This document shows, one piece after another, positions 28,776-37,575 of a stretch of DNA of 64,000 bases; within the stretch, counting starts at the first letter, position 1, and each line of letters begins with the position of its first letter. This stretch comes from Flavobacterium sp. KMS (GTDB lineage Bacteria > Bacteroidota > Bacteroidia > Flavobacteriales > Flavobacteriaceae). The translations under genes were made by a program, and so were the position numbers. The stretch spans positions 1-64,000 of the forward strand of contig NZ_JSYP01000016.1 of NCBI RefSeq assembly GCF_000813005.1, in the 5' to 3' direction. The notes under the pieces were generated by a model. That model did no database searches and was not told the DNA's origin. It was given only the letters and a program-made list of their open reading frames with translations.

Positions 28776-28818
28776 TTAAAAGGACGTTTGTACGATTTTG
28801 TATGAACGTCCTTTTTTA
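28776..28818 (+). terminator. Terminator of the metal-efflux operon
   Basis: AAAAGGACGTTTGTAC pairs with GTATGAACGTCCTTTT (one G-T pair), followed by a T run. It lies 17 bases after the ATPase stop codon. Confidence 0.85.
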
Positions 28819-29191
28819 TTCTCATTTTTGAATTGATTTCTTTTTTATAGGTTAATGTCGTTTTAATACTCTTCCAAATAAAGTTTTCGCAAAAACGCCA
28901 AGATTACACACCTTTCCTTTGCGACTTTGCGGCTTTGCGTGAAAATTTTAGTAACAATTGCCTAAAAAAGCTTTATTATTTTGGCTAAAGCCAAATCATT
29001 TATAATCAATTCAAAACCTCCTATTTTCTAAAACTCATCATTTTAAAAACCAACAACTGATAACCCTCAACCAACAACTAAAAAAAATTAAATAATATTC
29101 CTTACTTTTATACTAACTCACTTCTTAATCTACATTAAGTTACATTTTTCATAATGAGAGTAACTTTGTATAACAATAAAACAAATACATT
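28819..29191. other. Intergenic region upstream of the pirin operon
   Basis: After the terminator comes repeat-like DNA around 28878-28950, with the TTTGCGACTTTGCGGCTTTG word common as dispersed debris in flavobacteria. An AT-rich stretch follows. TAACTTTG at 29163-29170 fits the TAnnTTTG promoter element about 22 bases before the first pirin gene, but a matching TTG is not evident. No coding sequence is seen. Confidence 0.45.
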
Positions 29192-30070
29192 ATGAAAACT
29201 AAAAATATAGAAATAGTAGTAGCTCCAAGACAACCACATTATGTTGGTGATGGATTTAGAGTGCACAATTTTATTCCAAGTGTACCACAATTAAGCATGA
29301 AACGCATGAGCCCTTTTATCATGCTAGATTATAATTCAAAATTTTATTTCCCGCCTACAAATACTCCAAAAGGTGTTGGTGTACATCCACATCGTGGTTT
29401 TGAGACCGTAACTATTGCTTATAAAGGCAAAGTAGCCCATCATGATAGTAGCGGAGGCGGCGGAGTAATTGGCGAAGGCGATGTACAATGGATGACTGCA
29501 GCATCGGGAGTTTTGCACAAAGAATATCATGAAGAAAACTTCAGTAAAACTGGAGGCGATTTCCAAATGGTACAACTTTGGGTAAACTTACCTGCTAAAG
29601 ACAAAATGTCGAAACCTAAATACCAAGGAATCACTAATGACCAAATTAATAAATATGAACTTCCTGAAAATGGTGGTCATATCGAAGTAATTGCTGGAGA
29701 ATATAAAGATGTAAAAGGAACTGCATCTACCTTTACTCCTTTGCACTTACTTAATGCAAGATTACTTAAAGGCGGAAAAGCAGCTTTTAATTTCCCAGCA
29801 ACTTACAACACTGCATTATTGGTTATAGAAGGTAGTATTACAGTAAACGATATTACAAACGTACCGACAAATCATTTGGTTTTATTCGAAAATGAAGGCG
29901 AAGATTTTCATATCGAAGCACAAGAAAATAGTATCGTATTGATTTTAAGCGGAGAACCAATTAAAGAGCCAATTGCTACTCACGGACCTTTTGTAATGAA
30001 CACGCAGGAAGAATTAGTTCAGGCTGTAAATGATTACAATAATGGTAAATTTGGAACTCTGGAAAATTAA
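29192..30070 (+). CDS. Pirin family protein (first of tandem pair)
   Basis: The 292-residue bicupin has the pirin N-terminal cupin with the metal ligands in PHRGFETVTIAYKGKVAHHDS (two His, then His and Glu further on, HKEYHEE) and the WMTAASGVLHKE signature. The C-terminal cupin is more diverged. Pirins are iron-binding; some have quercetinase activity and others are redox-responsive. It is the first gene of a four-gene cluster, 15 bases before a second pirin. A cytoplasmic protein: no signal peptide is present. Confidence 0.92.
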   Translation: MKTKNIEIVVAPRQPHYVGDGFRVHNFIPSVPQLSMKRMSPFIMLDYNSKFYFPPTNTPKGVGVHPHRGFETVTIAYKGKVAHHDSSGGGGVIGEGDVQWMTAASGVLHKEYHEENFSKTGGDFQMVQLWVNLPAKDKMSKPKYQGITNDQINKYELPENGGHIEVIAGEYKDVKGTASTFTPLHLLNARLLKGGKAAFNFPATYNTALLVIEGSITVNDITNVPTNHLVLFENEGEDFHIEAQENSIVLILSGEPIKEPIATHGPFVMNTQEELVQAVNDYNNGKFGTLEN

Positions 30071-30085
30071 TTTAAAAAATATAAT

Positions 30086-30967
30086 ATGTCAAACGTAAAT
30101 CTAATTATTGAAGAACGCGCTGCCAGTATTGGTAATTTTATGGTAGGAAGATTATTGCCCTTTCGGCAAAAAAGAGCCGTTGGACCATTTGTATTTATTG
30201 ACCATATGGGACCGGTTCATTTAAGCGAACAAGAAAATTTAGATGTTCCGCCACATCCTCACATCGGATTATCTACCCTTACTTTTTTATTTGAGGGAAG
30301 TATCATGCACAAAGATAGTTTGGGATCTGAAATAGAAATCAAACCCGGAGCAGTAAACTGGATGACAGCAGGAAAAGGAATTGTGCATTCTGAAAGAACA
30401 CCACAATACTTGCGTGAATCTAAAAAAACGCTTCATGGATTACAAATTTGGGTGGCGTTACCAAAAGAATTGGAACAAATGGAACCTAATTTTGTGCATG
30501 TAGAAGCCAGTGATATTCCGAGTTGGGAAAAAGATGGAGTTTCTTATAAGCTAATTGCAGGAGAAGCTTTCGGAAAAAAATCACCAGTTCCCGTGTATAG
30601 TCCGTTATATTTTATTGAAATCAAAAGTACGACGGCTCAAAAAATAAACATCGGAAAAGATTTATTTGGCGAAAGCGGATTATATATTCTTGACGGAAGT
30701 ATAAAAGCTGATGGACATACATATGACCCAAAACAAATCCTGATTGCAAACGACAGTACCTTATGCGAATTTGAAATCGCTGCCAATACAACCGTTTATA
30801 TATTTGGAGGAACTCCATTTCCAGAAGAACATTTCATTTTTTGGAATTTTGTCTCATCAGACAAAGAAATATTGGAAAAAGCAAAACAAGACTGGGAAGC
30901 ACAAACTTTTCCTAAAGTCCCTGGTGAAACCGATTTTGTTCCTTTACCAAAACCTCAAATACGATAA
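30086..30967 (+). CDS. Pirin family protein (second of tandem pair)
   Basis: The 293-residue pirin has the PHPHIGLSTLTFLFEGSIMHKDS cupin motif and WMTAGKGIVHSER. It is only distantly similar to the preceding pirin, so the pair is an old duplication or two separately acquired subfamilies. The stop codon is 4 bases before the OsmC gene, which suggests translational coupling. Metal binding by the conserved His residues is expected; the substrate is unknown. Confidence 0.92.
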   Translation: MSNVNLIIEERAASIGNFMVGRLLPFRQKRAVGPFVFIDHMGPVHLSEQENLDVPPHPHIGLSTLTFLFEGSIMHKDSLGSEIEIKPGAVNWMTAGKGIVHSERTPQYLRESKKTLHGLQIWVALPKELEQMEPNFVHVEASDIPSWEKDGVSYKLIAGEAFGKKSPVPVYSPLYFIEIKSTTAQKINIGKDLFGESGLYILDGSIKADGHTYDPKQILIANDSTLCEFEIAANTTVYIFGGTPFPEEHFIFWNFVSSDKEILEKAKQDWEAQTFPKVPGETDFVPLPKPQIR

Positions 30968-30971
30968 ATTT

Positions 30972-31367
30972 ATGAATACGATAACAGCAAGTATTGACAC
31001 AAGAAAATACCGAACGGAAATAAAATCGGCAAGCGGTAATATCGTTATTGCTGATGAACCACAAGAAATGGGAGGAAAAAATTTGGGCTTTTCCCCTTCC
31101 GAGTTATTGGCTTCTGCATTGGCATCTTGCACATTGATTACATTACGTATGTATATTGACCGTAAACAATGGAATATTGCAGAAATTAATATTTCGGTAG
31201 ATTTTGAGAGAAATTCTGAACAAAACGTTTCCTTATTAAACCGCAAGATAGAGATAACAGGAAATGTAGATGAAGCTCAAAAGGAAAGACTTTTAAAAAT
31301 TGCCAATAGTTGCCCAATTCACAAAACGCTAACAAACACGATACAAATACAAACAACTTTAGACTAA
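30972..31367 (+). CDS. OsmC/Ohr family peroxiredoxin-like protein
   Basis: The start at 30972 is chosen because it gives a normal 131-residue OsmC protein; the longer open frame back to 30744 lies within the pirin gene. Both family cysteines are present, C53 (LASCTLITLR) and C114 (NSCPIHKTL), so thiol-dependent reduction of organic hydroperoxides is expected. SPSELLASALASC is the family signature. It is the third gene of the pirin cluster, which supports an oxidative-stress role for the group. Confidence 0.9.
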   Translation: MNTITASIDTRKYRTEIKSASGNIVIADEPQEMGGKNLGFSPSELLASALASCTLITLRMYIDRKQWNIAEINISVDFERNSEQNVSLLNRKIEITGNVDEAQKERLLKIANSCPIHKTLTNTIQIQTTLD

Positions 31368-31372
31368 ATATT

Positions 31373-31657
31373 ATGGAAATAGAACAAATAAACGAAGGAA
31401 GAAAAGGATATTATAAAGCAGTAGAAGACGGAAAAGAAGGTGGAAGAATGACCTATACTTGGGCTGGAGATACTAAATTTATAATTGACCATACCGAAGT
31501 AAATCCCGATTTTAACGGTAAAGGTGTTGGGAAAAAACTAGTTATGGCAGCAGTAACATATGCTCGCGAAAACAATCTAAAAATCATTCCGCTTTGCCCT
31601 TTTGCGAAAAGCGTATTTGATAAAACAGACGATATAAAAGACGTATTGTTTCACTAA
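31373..31657 (+). CDS. Small GNAT-type N-acetyltransferase (YjdJ-like)
   Basis: The 94-residue protein begins MEIEQINEGRKGYY, 5 bases after osmC; the longer frame from 31310 overlaps osmC and is rejected. It has the acetyl-CoA binding pattern VNPDFNGKGVGKKLVMAAVTYAREN and then IIPLCPFAKSVFDK, typical of the minimal GNAT family PF14542. The substrate is unknown. It closes the pirin-pirin-OsmC-GNAT cluster. Confidence 0.88.
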   Translation: MEIEQINEGRKGYYKAVEDGKEGGRMTYTWAGDTKFIIDHTEVNPDFNGKGVGKKLVMAAVTYARENNLKIIPLCPFAKSVFDKTDDIKDVLFH

Positions 31658-32072
31658 TTATTTAAGGTACTGAGGTTCTGAGATGCAAAGGGACAAAGGT
31701 TTTGAGCTGCAAAGAGGCTGAGGTTCTAAGTCCCAATCTTGTCAGACTGAGCAGAGTCAAAGAGCAATGCTGGATTTTAATTGCGCATAATAAGGAACGC
31801 GGATGACGCAGATTTACTTCGTAAAGACGCGGATAAAAACTGATTTTTTAAAATAACAATGAGAAAAAAATCCGTTTTTATCCGCGTTTTCGCCAAAGGC
31901 GAATCTGTGTCATCCGCGTTCTATTTTTTTAAAAGATTCTATAAAGGTGCACAACAGTGCGCCTTTATTTTACATTTATATAAGAAAACAACCTGTCGTT
32001 TCACCAATTTTCATCTTAATTTTCAAATGTCCTCCTAATCAATTACATTTGCATGTAATTTAAACTTACTAT
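31658..32072. other. Repeat-filled intergenic region before the adenosine deaminase gene
   Basis: This 415-base gap has short direct repeats at its start (words like GAGGTTCTGAG and TGCAAAGG), a CAATCTTGTCAGACTGAGCA word also found near 49330, and the long palindrome at 31795-31922. TACATTTG at 32044-32051 may be the promoter element of the next gene. No coding sequence is seen. Confidence 0.5.
31795..31922. repeat. Long palindromic dispersed repeat (GCGGATGACGCAGAT type)
   Basis: Left arm GAACGCGGATGACGCAGATT...GCGGATAAAAACTGA pairs with right arm TCCGTTTTTATCCGC...AATCTGTGTCATCCGCGTTC. The arms are about 55 bases each, separated by a short AT-rich centre, and could form one long imperfect hairpin. 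Related sequence occurs at 38587-38672, 47729-47850 and 56431-56720. Confidence 0.85.
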
Positions 32073-33491
32073 ATGACGAGGATAATTACAGTTTTTAGTT
32101 TTTTCATAGCACAACTCTGCTTTTCACAATCAACAGCAACTTATTTAGATAAAATCAGAAATAACGAAGCGGCACTAACTGCTTTCTTTTCTCAGATGCC
32201 AAAAGGCGGTGATTTACATCATCATTTTTCGGGTTCTATCTATGCCGAACCTTTATTAGAAAGAGCTATCGCAGAAGATTTCTATTTGAATTTAGAAACC
32301 ATGCAAGTTCTAAAAGCAAAACCTGCAAAAGGAAATTGGGAGACTTTTTCTTCCCTTAGAAACAGTGGAAAACTAGAATATTACAAGCAACAAATCATGC
32401 AAACCTGGTCTGCAAAAGACTACAATGGTGTTACTGTTCCTTCTGATGATTTATTCTTTGACTCTTTTGAGAAATTTTCTCCAACTATCGACGGACATTT
32501 TGCCGAAGGTATGCTTGAGCTTAAAAACAGAGCAATTAAAGAAAATGTAAGCTATATTGAAACACAATTAAACACCATTCCTTGTGATATGAATGTGGAT
32601 GATTTAGCCGATTTTAATACAAAACTAAGACTAGCTGCTGCTCAAAAAGATGAAAAAGCAATTTTTAAATCTTTAGATGCACTTTATAAATCATTACAAG
32701 ATAAAAATGCTGTAAAATACGCTGAGGATTTCAATACTAATTTTATAGCCAAATTACATAAAGACCTTAAAATCGATGATGCAAACTTCACAATGCGTTA
32801 TCAAAACTTTGTGTTGCGCTTTATGGAGCCTGTAGATTTATTCAAAAATCTTATGATTGCCTTTATCTCTGCTGACAAAAGCAAGCTTGTAGCGGGTGTA
32901 AATATCGTTTCTCCAGAACATGGCGAAACGTCTATGAAAGATTATTGGTTACACATGGTAATGTTTAAATACTGCCATTCTCGTTTTCCAGATGTAAAAT
33001 ATACACTTCATGCTGGTGAACTTACATTAGGACTTGTACAACCAGAAGAATTAACATGGCATATTACTTCGGCTATTCATACTGCCGGAGCTAATAGAAT
33101 TGGTCATGGTGTAGATATCGCTTACGAAGAAAACTCGTATGACTTATTGCGTTATATGGCAAAGAATAATATTCCGATTGAGATTAACTTAGTAAGTAAT
33201 GAGTTTATCCTGAAAGTTAAAAATGCACGTCATCCTTTTACATTATACAAAGAATTTAATGTGCCAATTGTAATTAGTACTGATGATGCAGGAATTTTAA
33301 GAACAAACATGACGGAGCAATATGTTTTATTGGCTAGCAGATATCAGGATGTTACTTATGCAACTATTAAGCAATATGTTTACAATAGTATCAATTACAG
33401 TTTCATTCAGGATAATGCAGTTAAAAAGCAGTTACTAAAAGACCTTGATACAAGATTTAAAACTTTTGAAGCCAAATTTTCAGAGAAATAA
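32073..33491 (+). CDS. Exported adenosine deaminase family protein
   Basis: The 472-residue protein has a signal peptide (MTRIITVFSFFIAQLCFSQS) and the metal-dependent deaminase motifs: DLHHHFSGS with the HxH pair H49/H51, HAGE with the metal His and catalytic Glu, RIGHGV and STDDAGI. Its length and insert (about 75-230) resemble secreted ADGF/CECR1-type enzymes more than the cytosolic 340-residue enzyme. It should deaminate adenosine or a related nucleoside in the periplasm or outside. A nucleoside permease gene lies at 53013-54389, but it is not linked. Confidence 0.88.
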   Translation: MTRIITVFSFFIAQLCFSQSTATYLDKIRNNEAALTAFFSQMPKGGDLHHHFSGSIYAEPLLERAIAEDFYLNLETMQVLKAKPAKGNWETFSSLRNSGKLEYYKQQIMQTWSAKDYNGVTVPSDDLFFDSFEKFSPTIDGHFAEGMLELKNRAIKENVSYIETQLNTIPCDMNVDDLADFNTKLRLAAAQKDEKAIFKSLDALYKSLQDKNAVKYAEDFNTNFIAKLHKDLKIDDANFTMRYQNFVLRFMEPVDLFKNLMIAFISADKSKLVAGVNIVSPEHGETSMKDYWLHMVMFKYCHSRFPDVKYTLHAGELTLGLVQPEELTWHITSAIHTAGANRIGHGVDIAYEENSYDLLRYMAKNNIPIEINLVSNEFILKVKNARHPFTLYKEFNVPIVISTDDAGILRTNMTEQYVLLASRYQDVTYATIKQYVYNSINYSFIQDNAVKKQLLKDLDTRFKTFEAKFSEK

Positions 33492-33494
33492 AAT

Positions 33495-33797
33495 ATGATT
33501 CAAGAAGCAGCAGTTTTATTTGTAAAAAAAGACCAAGAAAAGGATTTCGAAAATAATTTTGCTAAAGCAAGTCAATATATAAGTTCTATAGAAGGTTATT
33601 TAGGGCACAGTCTTAAAAAATGCATGGAACAGCCCAATAAGTATCTTTTATTGGTCGATTGGCGCAATCTCGAAGACCACACAATTGGTTTTAGAGAATC
33701 GGTAGCATATCTGGAATGGAAGAAATTATTGCATCATTATTACGAGCCGTTTCCTATTGTAGAACATTTTGAAACTGTTTTTGAGAATAAAATCTAG
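33495..33797 (+). CDS. Antibiotic biosynthesis monooxygenase (ABM) domain protein
   Basis: The 100-residue protein is a single ferredoxin-like ABM domain: an N-terminal strand (EAAVLFVKKDQEKDFENNF), the helix ASQYISSIEGYLGHSL, YLLLVDWRNLEDHTIGFRES and a C-terminal VEHFETVF strand. Such small proteins act as dimers in quinone or haem oxidation, or have no known substrate. It lies 3 bases after the deaminase gene, so the two are probably co-transcribed. Confidence 0.88.
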   Translation: MIQEAAVLFVKKDQEKDFENNFAKASQYISSIEGYLGHSLKKCMEQPNKYLLLVDWRNLEDHTIGFRESVAYLEWKKLLHHYYEPFPIVEHFETVFENKI

Positions 33798-33929
33798 TTA
33801 GCTTTTAACCACAAAGTTTACAAAGGTTCATGCAAAGCTAGTAATCCCGAAGCGTCGGGATAAAATCGGTCTAACCTTTTTAATCTGTGGCAAAAACTTA
33901 AAACTCAAAACAAAATATAATTTCTGAGA

Positions 33930-34403
33930 ATGAACATCAAACTTATCGCCATTGGCAAAACCGACAATAAATCGCTTCAAACTTTAATTGACGATTATAC
34001 TAAGCGTTTGTCGTTTTATATCAAATTTGACTTGGAGATTATTCCAGATATTAAGAATGTAAAAAACTTATCGGAGAGTCAGCAAAAAGAAAAAGAAGGC
34101 GAATTGATTCTGGCAAAACTAACGCCAACCGATCAGTTAATTTTATTAGACGAAAATGGTAAAAACTTCTCAAGCGTTGGTTTCTCAGAAGAATTACAAA
34201 AGAAAATGAACTCGGGTATTAAGACCTTAGTTTTTGTAATTGGTGGACCTTATGGATTTTCGGATACGGTTTACAGCAAAGCTCAAGGGAAAATTTCGCT
34301 TTCGCTAATGACATTCTCACACCAAATGGTGCGTTTGTTTTTTATCGAACAATTGTATCGCGGGTTTACAATTTTAAGAAATGAACCTTATCATCATCAA
34401 TAG
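33930..34403 (+). CDS. rlmH: 23S rRNA (pseudouridine-1915-N3)-methyltransferase
   Basis: The 157-residue SPOUT-class enzyme begins MNIKLIAIGKTDNK. It has the knot motifs LDENGKNFSS, VFVIGGPYGFS and the C-terminal SLMTFSHQMVRLFFIEQLYRGFTILRNEPYHH that forms the SAM pocket. It methylates pseudouridine 1915 of helix 69. Length and C-terminus match the family exactly. A bidirectional terminator follows. Confidence 0.97.
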   Translation: MNIKLIAIGKTDNKSLQTLIDDYTKRLSFYIKFDLEIIPDIKNVKNLSESQQKEKEGELILAKLTPTDQLILLDENGKNFSSVGFSEELQKKMNSGIKTLVFVIGGPYGFSDTVYSKAQGKISLSLMTFSHQMVRLFFIEQLYRGFTILRNEPYHHQ

Positions 34404-34422
34404 ATTTCTTCGTTAAAAACAT

Positions 34423-34456
34423 AAAAAAAACCTCGCATTGCGGGGTTTCCTTTTTT
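34423..34456. terminator. Bidirectional terminator between rlmH and the facing gene
   Basis: AAACCTCGC / GCGGGGTTT forms a compact stem flanked by an A run on the left and a T run on the right, so it works on both strands. It lies between convergent genes. Confidence 0.85.
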
Positions 34457-34532
34457 CTATTCTTTATCGATTTTGTTTATGGACACGGAAAGAATTTCCG
34501 CGTTATCGTTGTGCATATTCCAACTATCGGGT

Positions 34533-35075
34533 TTAATTTTTTAAAGCTTCCATCACTTCTTCTTGGTAAATAAAGTTTTTAGTTTCTTTTAAATACTTTT
34601 CAAGAAAACATTTATACACATCTTCCGATTTTAATATACTTATAAATCTAGAGCAAGAAATAGCAATAAAAGTTGATAAATTGTCTGTATCTAACAATAG
34701 AATTGGATATGTTTTTTCATTAAATTTTTCTTTATTTTTCTTATCCTCAAAATACCTCTCATCACAATAAAATAAATCAATTAATACATCTATTGCAAAA
34801 TCTTCTCTTAATTTTATCATCTTTTCGATATTCAAAATATAAAAATCAAAAAAACTAAAATGCAAAAAACTAACAAATTTGTTATCCAGATCAGTTTTAT
34901 AAAAGTCAAATAAATTATAAACTTCAATAAGCTTATGAATTGACTCAAAATTATTCTCTACGAGTATTTTGTCTAAAAAAATCTCTATTTCATTTTTAAT
35001 CTGGAAAAAATCCTCATTACATTTCTTTTTTTCTTCTCCCGAAAGAAATTTTTTATCAAATAATAATTCTATCAT
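34533..35075 (-). CDS. Hypothetical cytoplasmic protein in accessory cluster
   Basis: The 180-residue protein has no signal peptide and is rich in Phe, Lys, Glu and Ile, with predicted helices throughout. I recognise no family. It shares one base with the stop and start region of the lipoprotein gene upstream, so the two are translationally coupled. The AT-rich composition and company of orphan proteins suggest an accessory, possibly immunity-type, role. That is inference. Confidence 0.65.
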   Translation of the reverse strand: MIELLFDKKFLSGEEKKKCNEDFFQIKNEIEIFLDKILVENNFESIHKLIEVYNLFDFYKTDLDNKFVSFLHFSFFDFYILNIEKMIKLREDFAIDVLIDLFYCDERYFEDKKNKEKFNEKTYPILLLDTDNLSTFIAISCSRFISILKSEDVYKCFLEKYLKETKNFIYQEEVMEALKN

Positions 35076-35638
35076 TACTTACTTATTTCAAAAATCTCAC
35101 CTTCATTACTTTCATATTTTATTAATCCATCTTCTTTATCCCAGAAAAATGATTTCATATAATTATCACCATAATTATCGGCATTAATCTCGTCTTGAAA
35201 TAAATATGCTGAATCATAAACTTTTCCTGTAGTCGATAGCACAACTTTTTGTTTAATTAATTGGGCTACACTTTTAGAAAATTCAAGCCCAAAGATTCTA
35301 AAAAATGGTGCTGTCTCATCATCAACGTTACTTTTTATAATTGAAATTTCTCCTTCACAATAAGATTCATTATGACATATTGTGGGCTTTAAATCAATAT
35401 TTATTCCTTGCTTTTGTGTATCTCCAATTGTAAACCATTGGCATTTTTCATTTGTATAAAACTCCTCTTTATCTGAAACGAGAATAGTGTCAATATTTCC
35501 TTTATTACTTTTAAAAATTAACAAATCGCCTTTTTTGTATGGATCTAACCATTGCATTTCATTTTTAGTCAGATTTACTTGTCTACATGTACAAGAATAT
35601 AATATTGCAACTATGAGCACTAAACTATACTTTTTCAT
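35075..35638 (-). CDS. Hypothetical lipoprotein in accessory cluster
   Basis: The 187-residue protein has a lipobox (MKKYSLVLIVAILYSC, Cys16) and a mainly beta-strand mature part. It includes MQWLDPYKKGDLLIFKSNKG and a Cys-containing ICHNESYCEGE stretch. I recognise no family. Its stop overlaps the start of the following cytoplasmic protein gene. Lipoprotein plus small cytoplasmic partner pairs occur as immunity cargo downstream of secreted toxins in Bacteroidota, but no toxin is seen here. Confidence 0.65.
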   Translation of the reverse strand: MKKYSLVLIVAILYSCTCRQVNLTKNEMQWLDPYKKGDLLIFKSNKGNIDTILVSDKEEFYTNEKCQWFTIGDTQKQGINIDLKPTICHNESYCEGEISIIKSNVDDETAPFFRIFGLEFSKSVAQLIKQKVVLSTTGKVYDSAYLFQDEINADNYGDNYMKSFFWDKEDGLIKYESNEGEIFEISK

Positions 35639-35719
35639 TCTTTATCTATTTGTCTTGTCCTGAAATAGGTTTATATATCCGAGTCATCGGGTCTTTCTCT
35701 TTGCCTCACAAGCGGGGGC

Positions 35720-36236
35720 TCAAAATCGAATTGGTTCATTCATATCTTTTTCTACCATTATCAACTTTTTAACATACACAGCTGTTGGCCTAAGATAAGT
35801 TTCTCCAACAAGTATTTTGTTCTTGTAATAATAAATTTTTCGTTCAATACTATTTACTTTTATATCAACATTTATATTTTCTATTTTATCATTTTCTAAC
35901 GAATTATACTTATTCTTTAGAAGTAAATAAAAATCTGCAAATAACACAATCAAGTTGCTTTCTTTAGAATACAAACCTAAAAAATCATCGTCCATATTAA
36001 GTTTATTCTTTTTAATTTCAATTTGGTTAACCTTAATATATAACAAACATCTACTACTTCCTAAATATTGAAATCTATCTACTGTTCCAGTAAAATGATA
36101 ATCAACCTTAGAAAAATAATCATTTTGCTCTTCTTCATATTTAGCAGGTGAAACCACAAACATATGGTAAAAACACTCCTAATAATAACAAGACAAAAGC
36201 AACCACTCCTAATATTATGTATAATATTTGTTTCAT
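35720..36236 (-). pseudogene. Small membrane-anchored protein gene, apparently frameshifted
   Basis: A start at 36236 encodes a perfect N-terminal membrane anchor (MKQILYIILGVVAFVLLLLG...) but the frame stops at 36141. The 147-residue body (35720-36163, SPAKYEEEQNDYFSKVDYHF...) continues in another frame, 73 bases (1 mod 3) downstream. A one-base indel near 36160-36175 would join anchor and body into a protein of about 170 residues. Either the gene is broken, or the sequence has an error there, or the body is translated alone from 36163. The body is beta-rich and of unknown family. Confidence 0.55.
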
Positions 36237-36246
36237 ATCAAAATTA

Positions 36247-36438
36247 ATTAAACGGAGATAATAATTTCGAATAGTTGGCTACAGTTTCAGAAAAGGATTT
36301 CGGATTACCATCTTCTTTCTTATTAGTGGAGTTAACATTTCCTGATCCTTGAGTATAACCTCCAGTAATACTGGTAGAAAAACCAACTGACATCCCAATT
36401 GAACCTCCAATCGAATATAACTCCCAATTGCTTTCCTA
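36247..36438 (-). pseudogene. C-terminal gene fragment, Gly/Ser-rich, after a TAG stop
   Basis: On the minus strand the frame of the preceding lipoprotein gene continues without shift after its TAG for about 62 codons to a TAA at 36247-36249. It encodes ESNWELYSIGGSIGMSVG, then a Gly/Ser/Thr-rich stretch and a polar tail ending ANYSKLLSPFN. It has no start of its own. Glycine-rich beta-hairpin ends like this occur at the C-termini of large secreted Rhs/polymorphic-toxin-type proteins, so it may be a displaced C-terminal tip. The toxin link is inference. Confidence 0.45.
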
Positions 36439-36918
36439 TTTATCAACCGAAACAATATCTAAAGGTACCTTACTTAAAACTCTTTCTTGAAATTCTGTCT
36501 CTATAGCTCTTTTTTTGGATCTTGAGAAATCTTCAAAATATTTCCATCCTAATAAATATTCCTTAGTTCTAAAAACAGATCGTACTGCCACACCTGGATT
36601 TTTTTCTAATTTCGCTATGGGAGGAATAACTGAAACATAATATATTTCATCATCATTGGAATCGTGCCCTTTTATGTAAAAAAGCTTTCCTTTCAGAAAA
36701 TCGTAGCCAATTGTATCCCAATTGTCATATTTCTTCCATTCTAGTGGGATTTTTAATGCATTATCGTTTTTTTCAATACTATCCAGATATTCATTTAATT
36801 TTTCTTCTGTACAATTATATCTATAAATTTTACCTCCTCCTAAAGTTCCTGCAACGTTAAAATTACAAGAAATTAAAAAGGAAAAGACTGAACAAATTAA
36901 TAATACTTTAGTTTTCAT
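36436..36918 (-). CDS. Hypothetical lipoprotein in accessory cluster
   Basis: The 160-residue protein has a lipobox (MKTKVLLICSVFSFLISC, Cys18) and a mature part with mixed strands (WDTIGYDFLKGKLFYIKG; YYVSVIPPIAKLEKNPGV). I recognise no family. It ends in TAG, and the frame then runs on for 62 codons that look like the C-terminus of another protein. The junction may mark a recombination point. Confidence 0.6.
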   Translation of the reverse strand: MKTKVLLICSVFSFLISCNFNVAGTLGGGKIYRYNCTEEKLNEYLDSIEKNDNALKIPLEWKKYDNWDTIGYDFLKGKLFYIKGHDSNDDEIYYVSVIPPIAKLEKNPGVAVRSVFRTKEYLLGWKYFEDFSRSKKRAIETEFQERVLSKVPLDIVSVDK

Positions 36919-37038
36919 TACTAATCATTTTTTTTAAGTTTAAATCATATCAAACCCTATTATCATTTTTATGGTAGTCAAATTTTACGGAAAGATTTTC
37001 TGCACTTTCGTTACATATCTTTACCAACTGGTTTAAAC

Positions 37039-37575
37039 TTATAGATGCCCGTATTTTTTTATTACACGAGCTCTCGCAATAGATCCAGGTGCTGTTGGAC
37101 ACAATAAATCTTCTTTTAATGCATTAAAATTAATTCCTTTAGCTTCCTTTTCTATAGCAAATTTATTGTCAACTAATAACATTATTAAATTTGTGAGGTA
37201 CATTGTTCCTTCAGCTTCTTCACATTCTTCATCATTTAGAAAAAAATGATTATTTTCTTCATCTATTTTAATAGAATTCATAAAATCATTAAAAAAATAG
37301 ACATTCTTAAATCCATCTATGTTTTGTATTTTGTAAATACCATCACTGTCTCTACACAATTTATCATGCCTGGGTTCAATGTATATTATATACTTACCAA
37401 ACAAAGAGCAAAATCTAACTACCACATATGTTTGCCTATTAATATTATTACTGTATTTATCCAAATATTTTATAGTCACACTTTCTAATGAATCTACCAC
37501 AGAAGACTGTGCATTTCCATCTATACTAAAACTAAATATATAAAGAATGCTAACTGCAATCATTATTTTTTTCAT
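37039..37575 (-). CDS. Hypothetical exported protein in accessory cluster
   Basis: From the chosen start (37575) the protein has 178 residues and a signal peptide MKKIMIAVSILYIFSFSIDGNAQ. Two upstream in-frame ATGs (37581, 37614) would spoil the signal. The mature part is acidic with several Cys (RFCSLF, KLCRDSD, DEECEEAE, DLLCPTAPG). I recognise no family. It is the most upstream gene of the AT-rich minus-strand cluster. Confidence 0.6.
   Translation of the reverse strand: MKKIMIAVSILYIFSFSIDGNAQSSVVDSLESVTIKYLDKYSNNINRQTYVVVRFCSLFGKYIIYIEPRHDKLCRDSDGIYKIQNIDGFKNVYFFNDFMNSIKIDEENNHFFLNDEECEEAEGTMYLTNLIMLLVDNKFAIEKEAKGINFNALKEDLLCPTAPGSIARARVIKKYGHL

Noticed and set aside
30744..30971. Longer N-terminus for the OsmC protein
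   Set aside because: The extension lies inside the pirin gene in another frame; the start at 30972 matches the family length.
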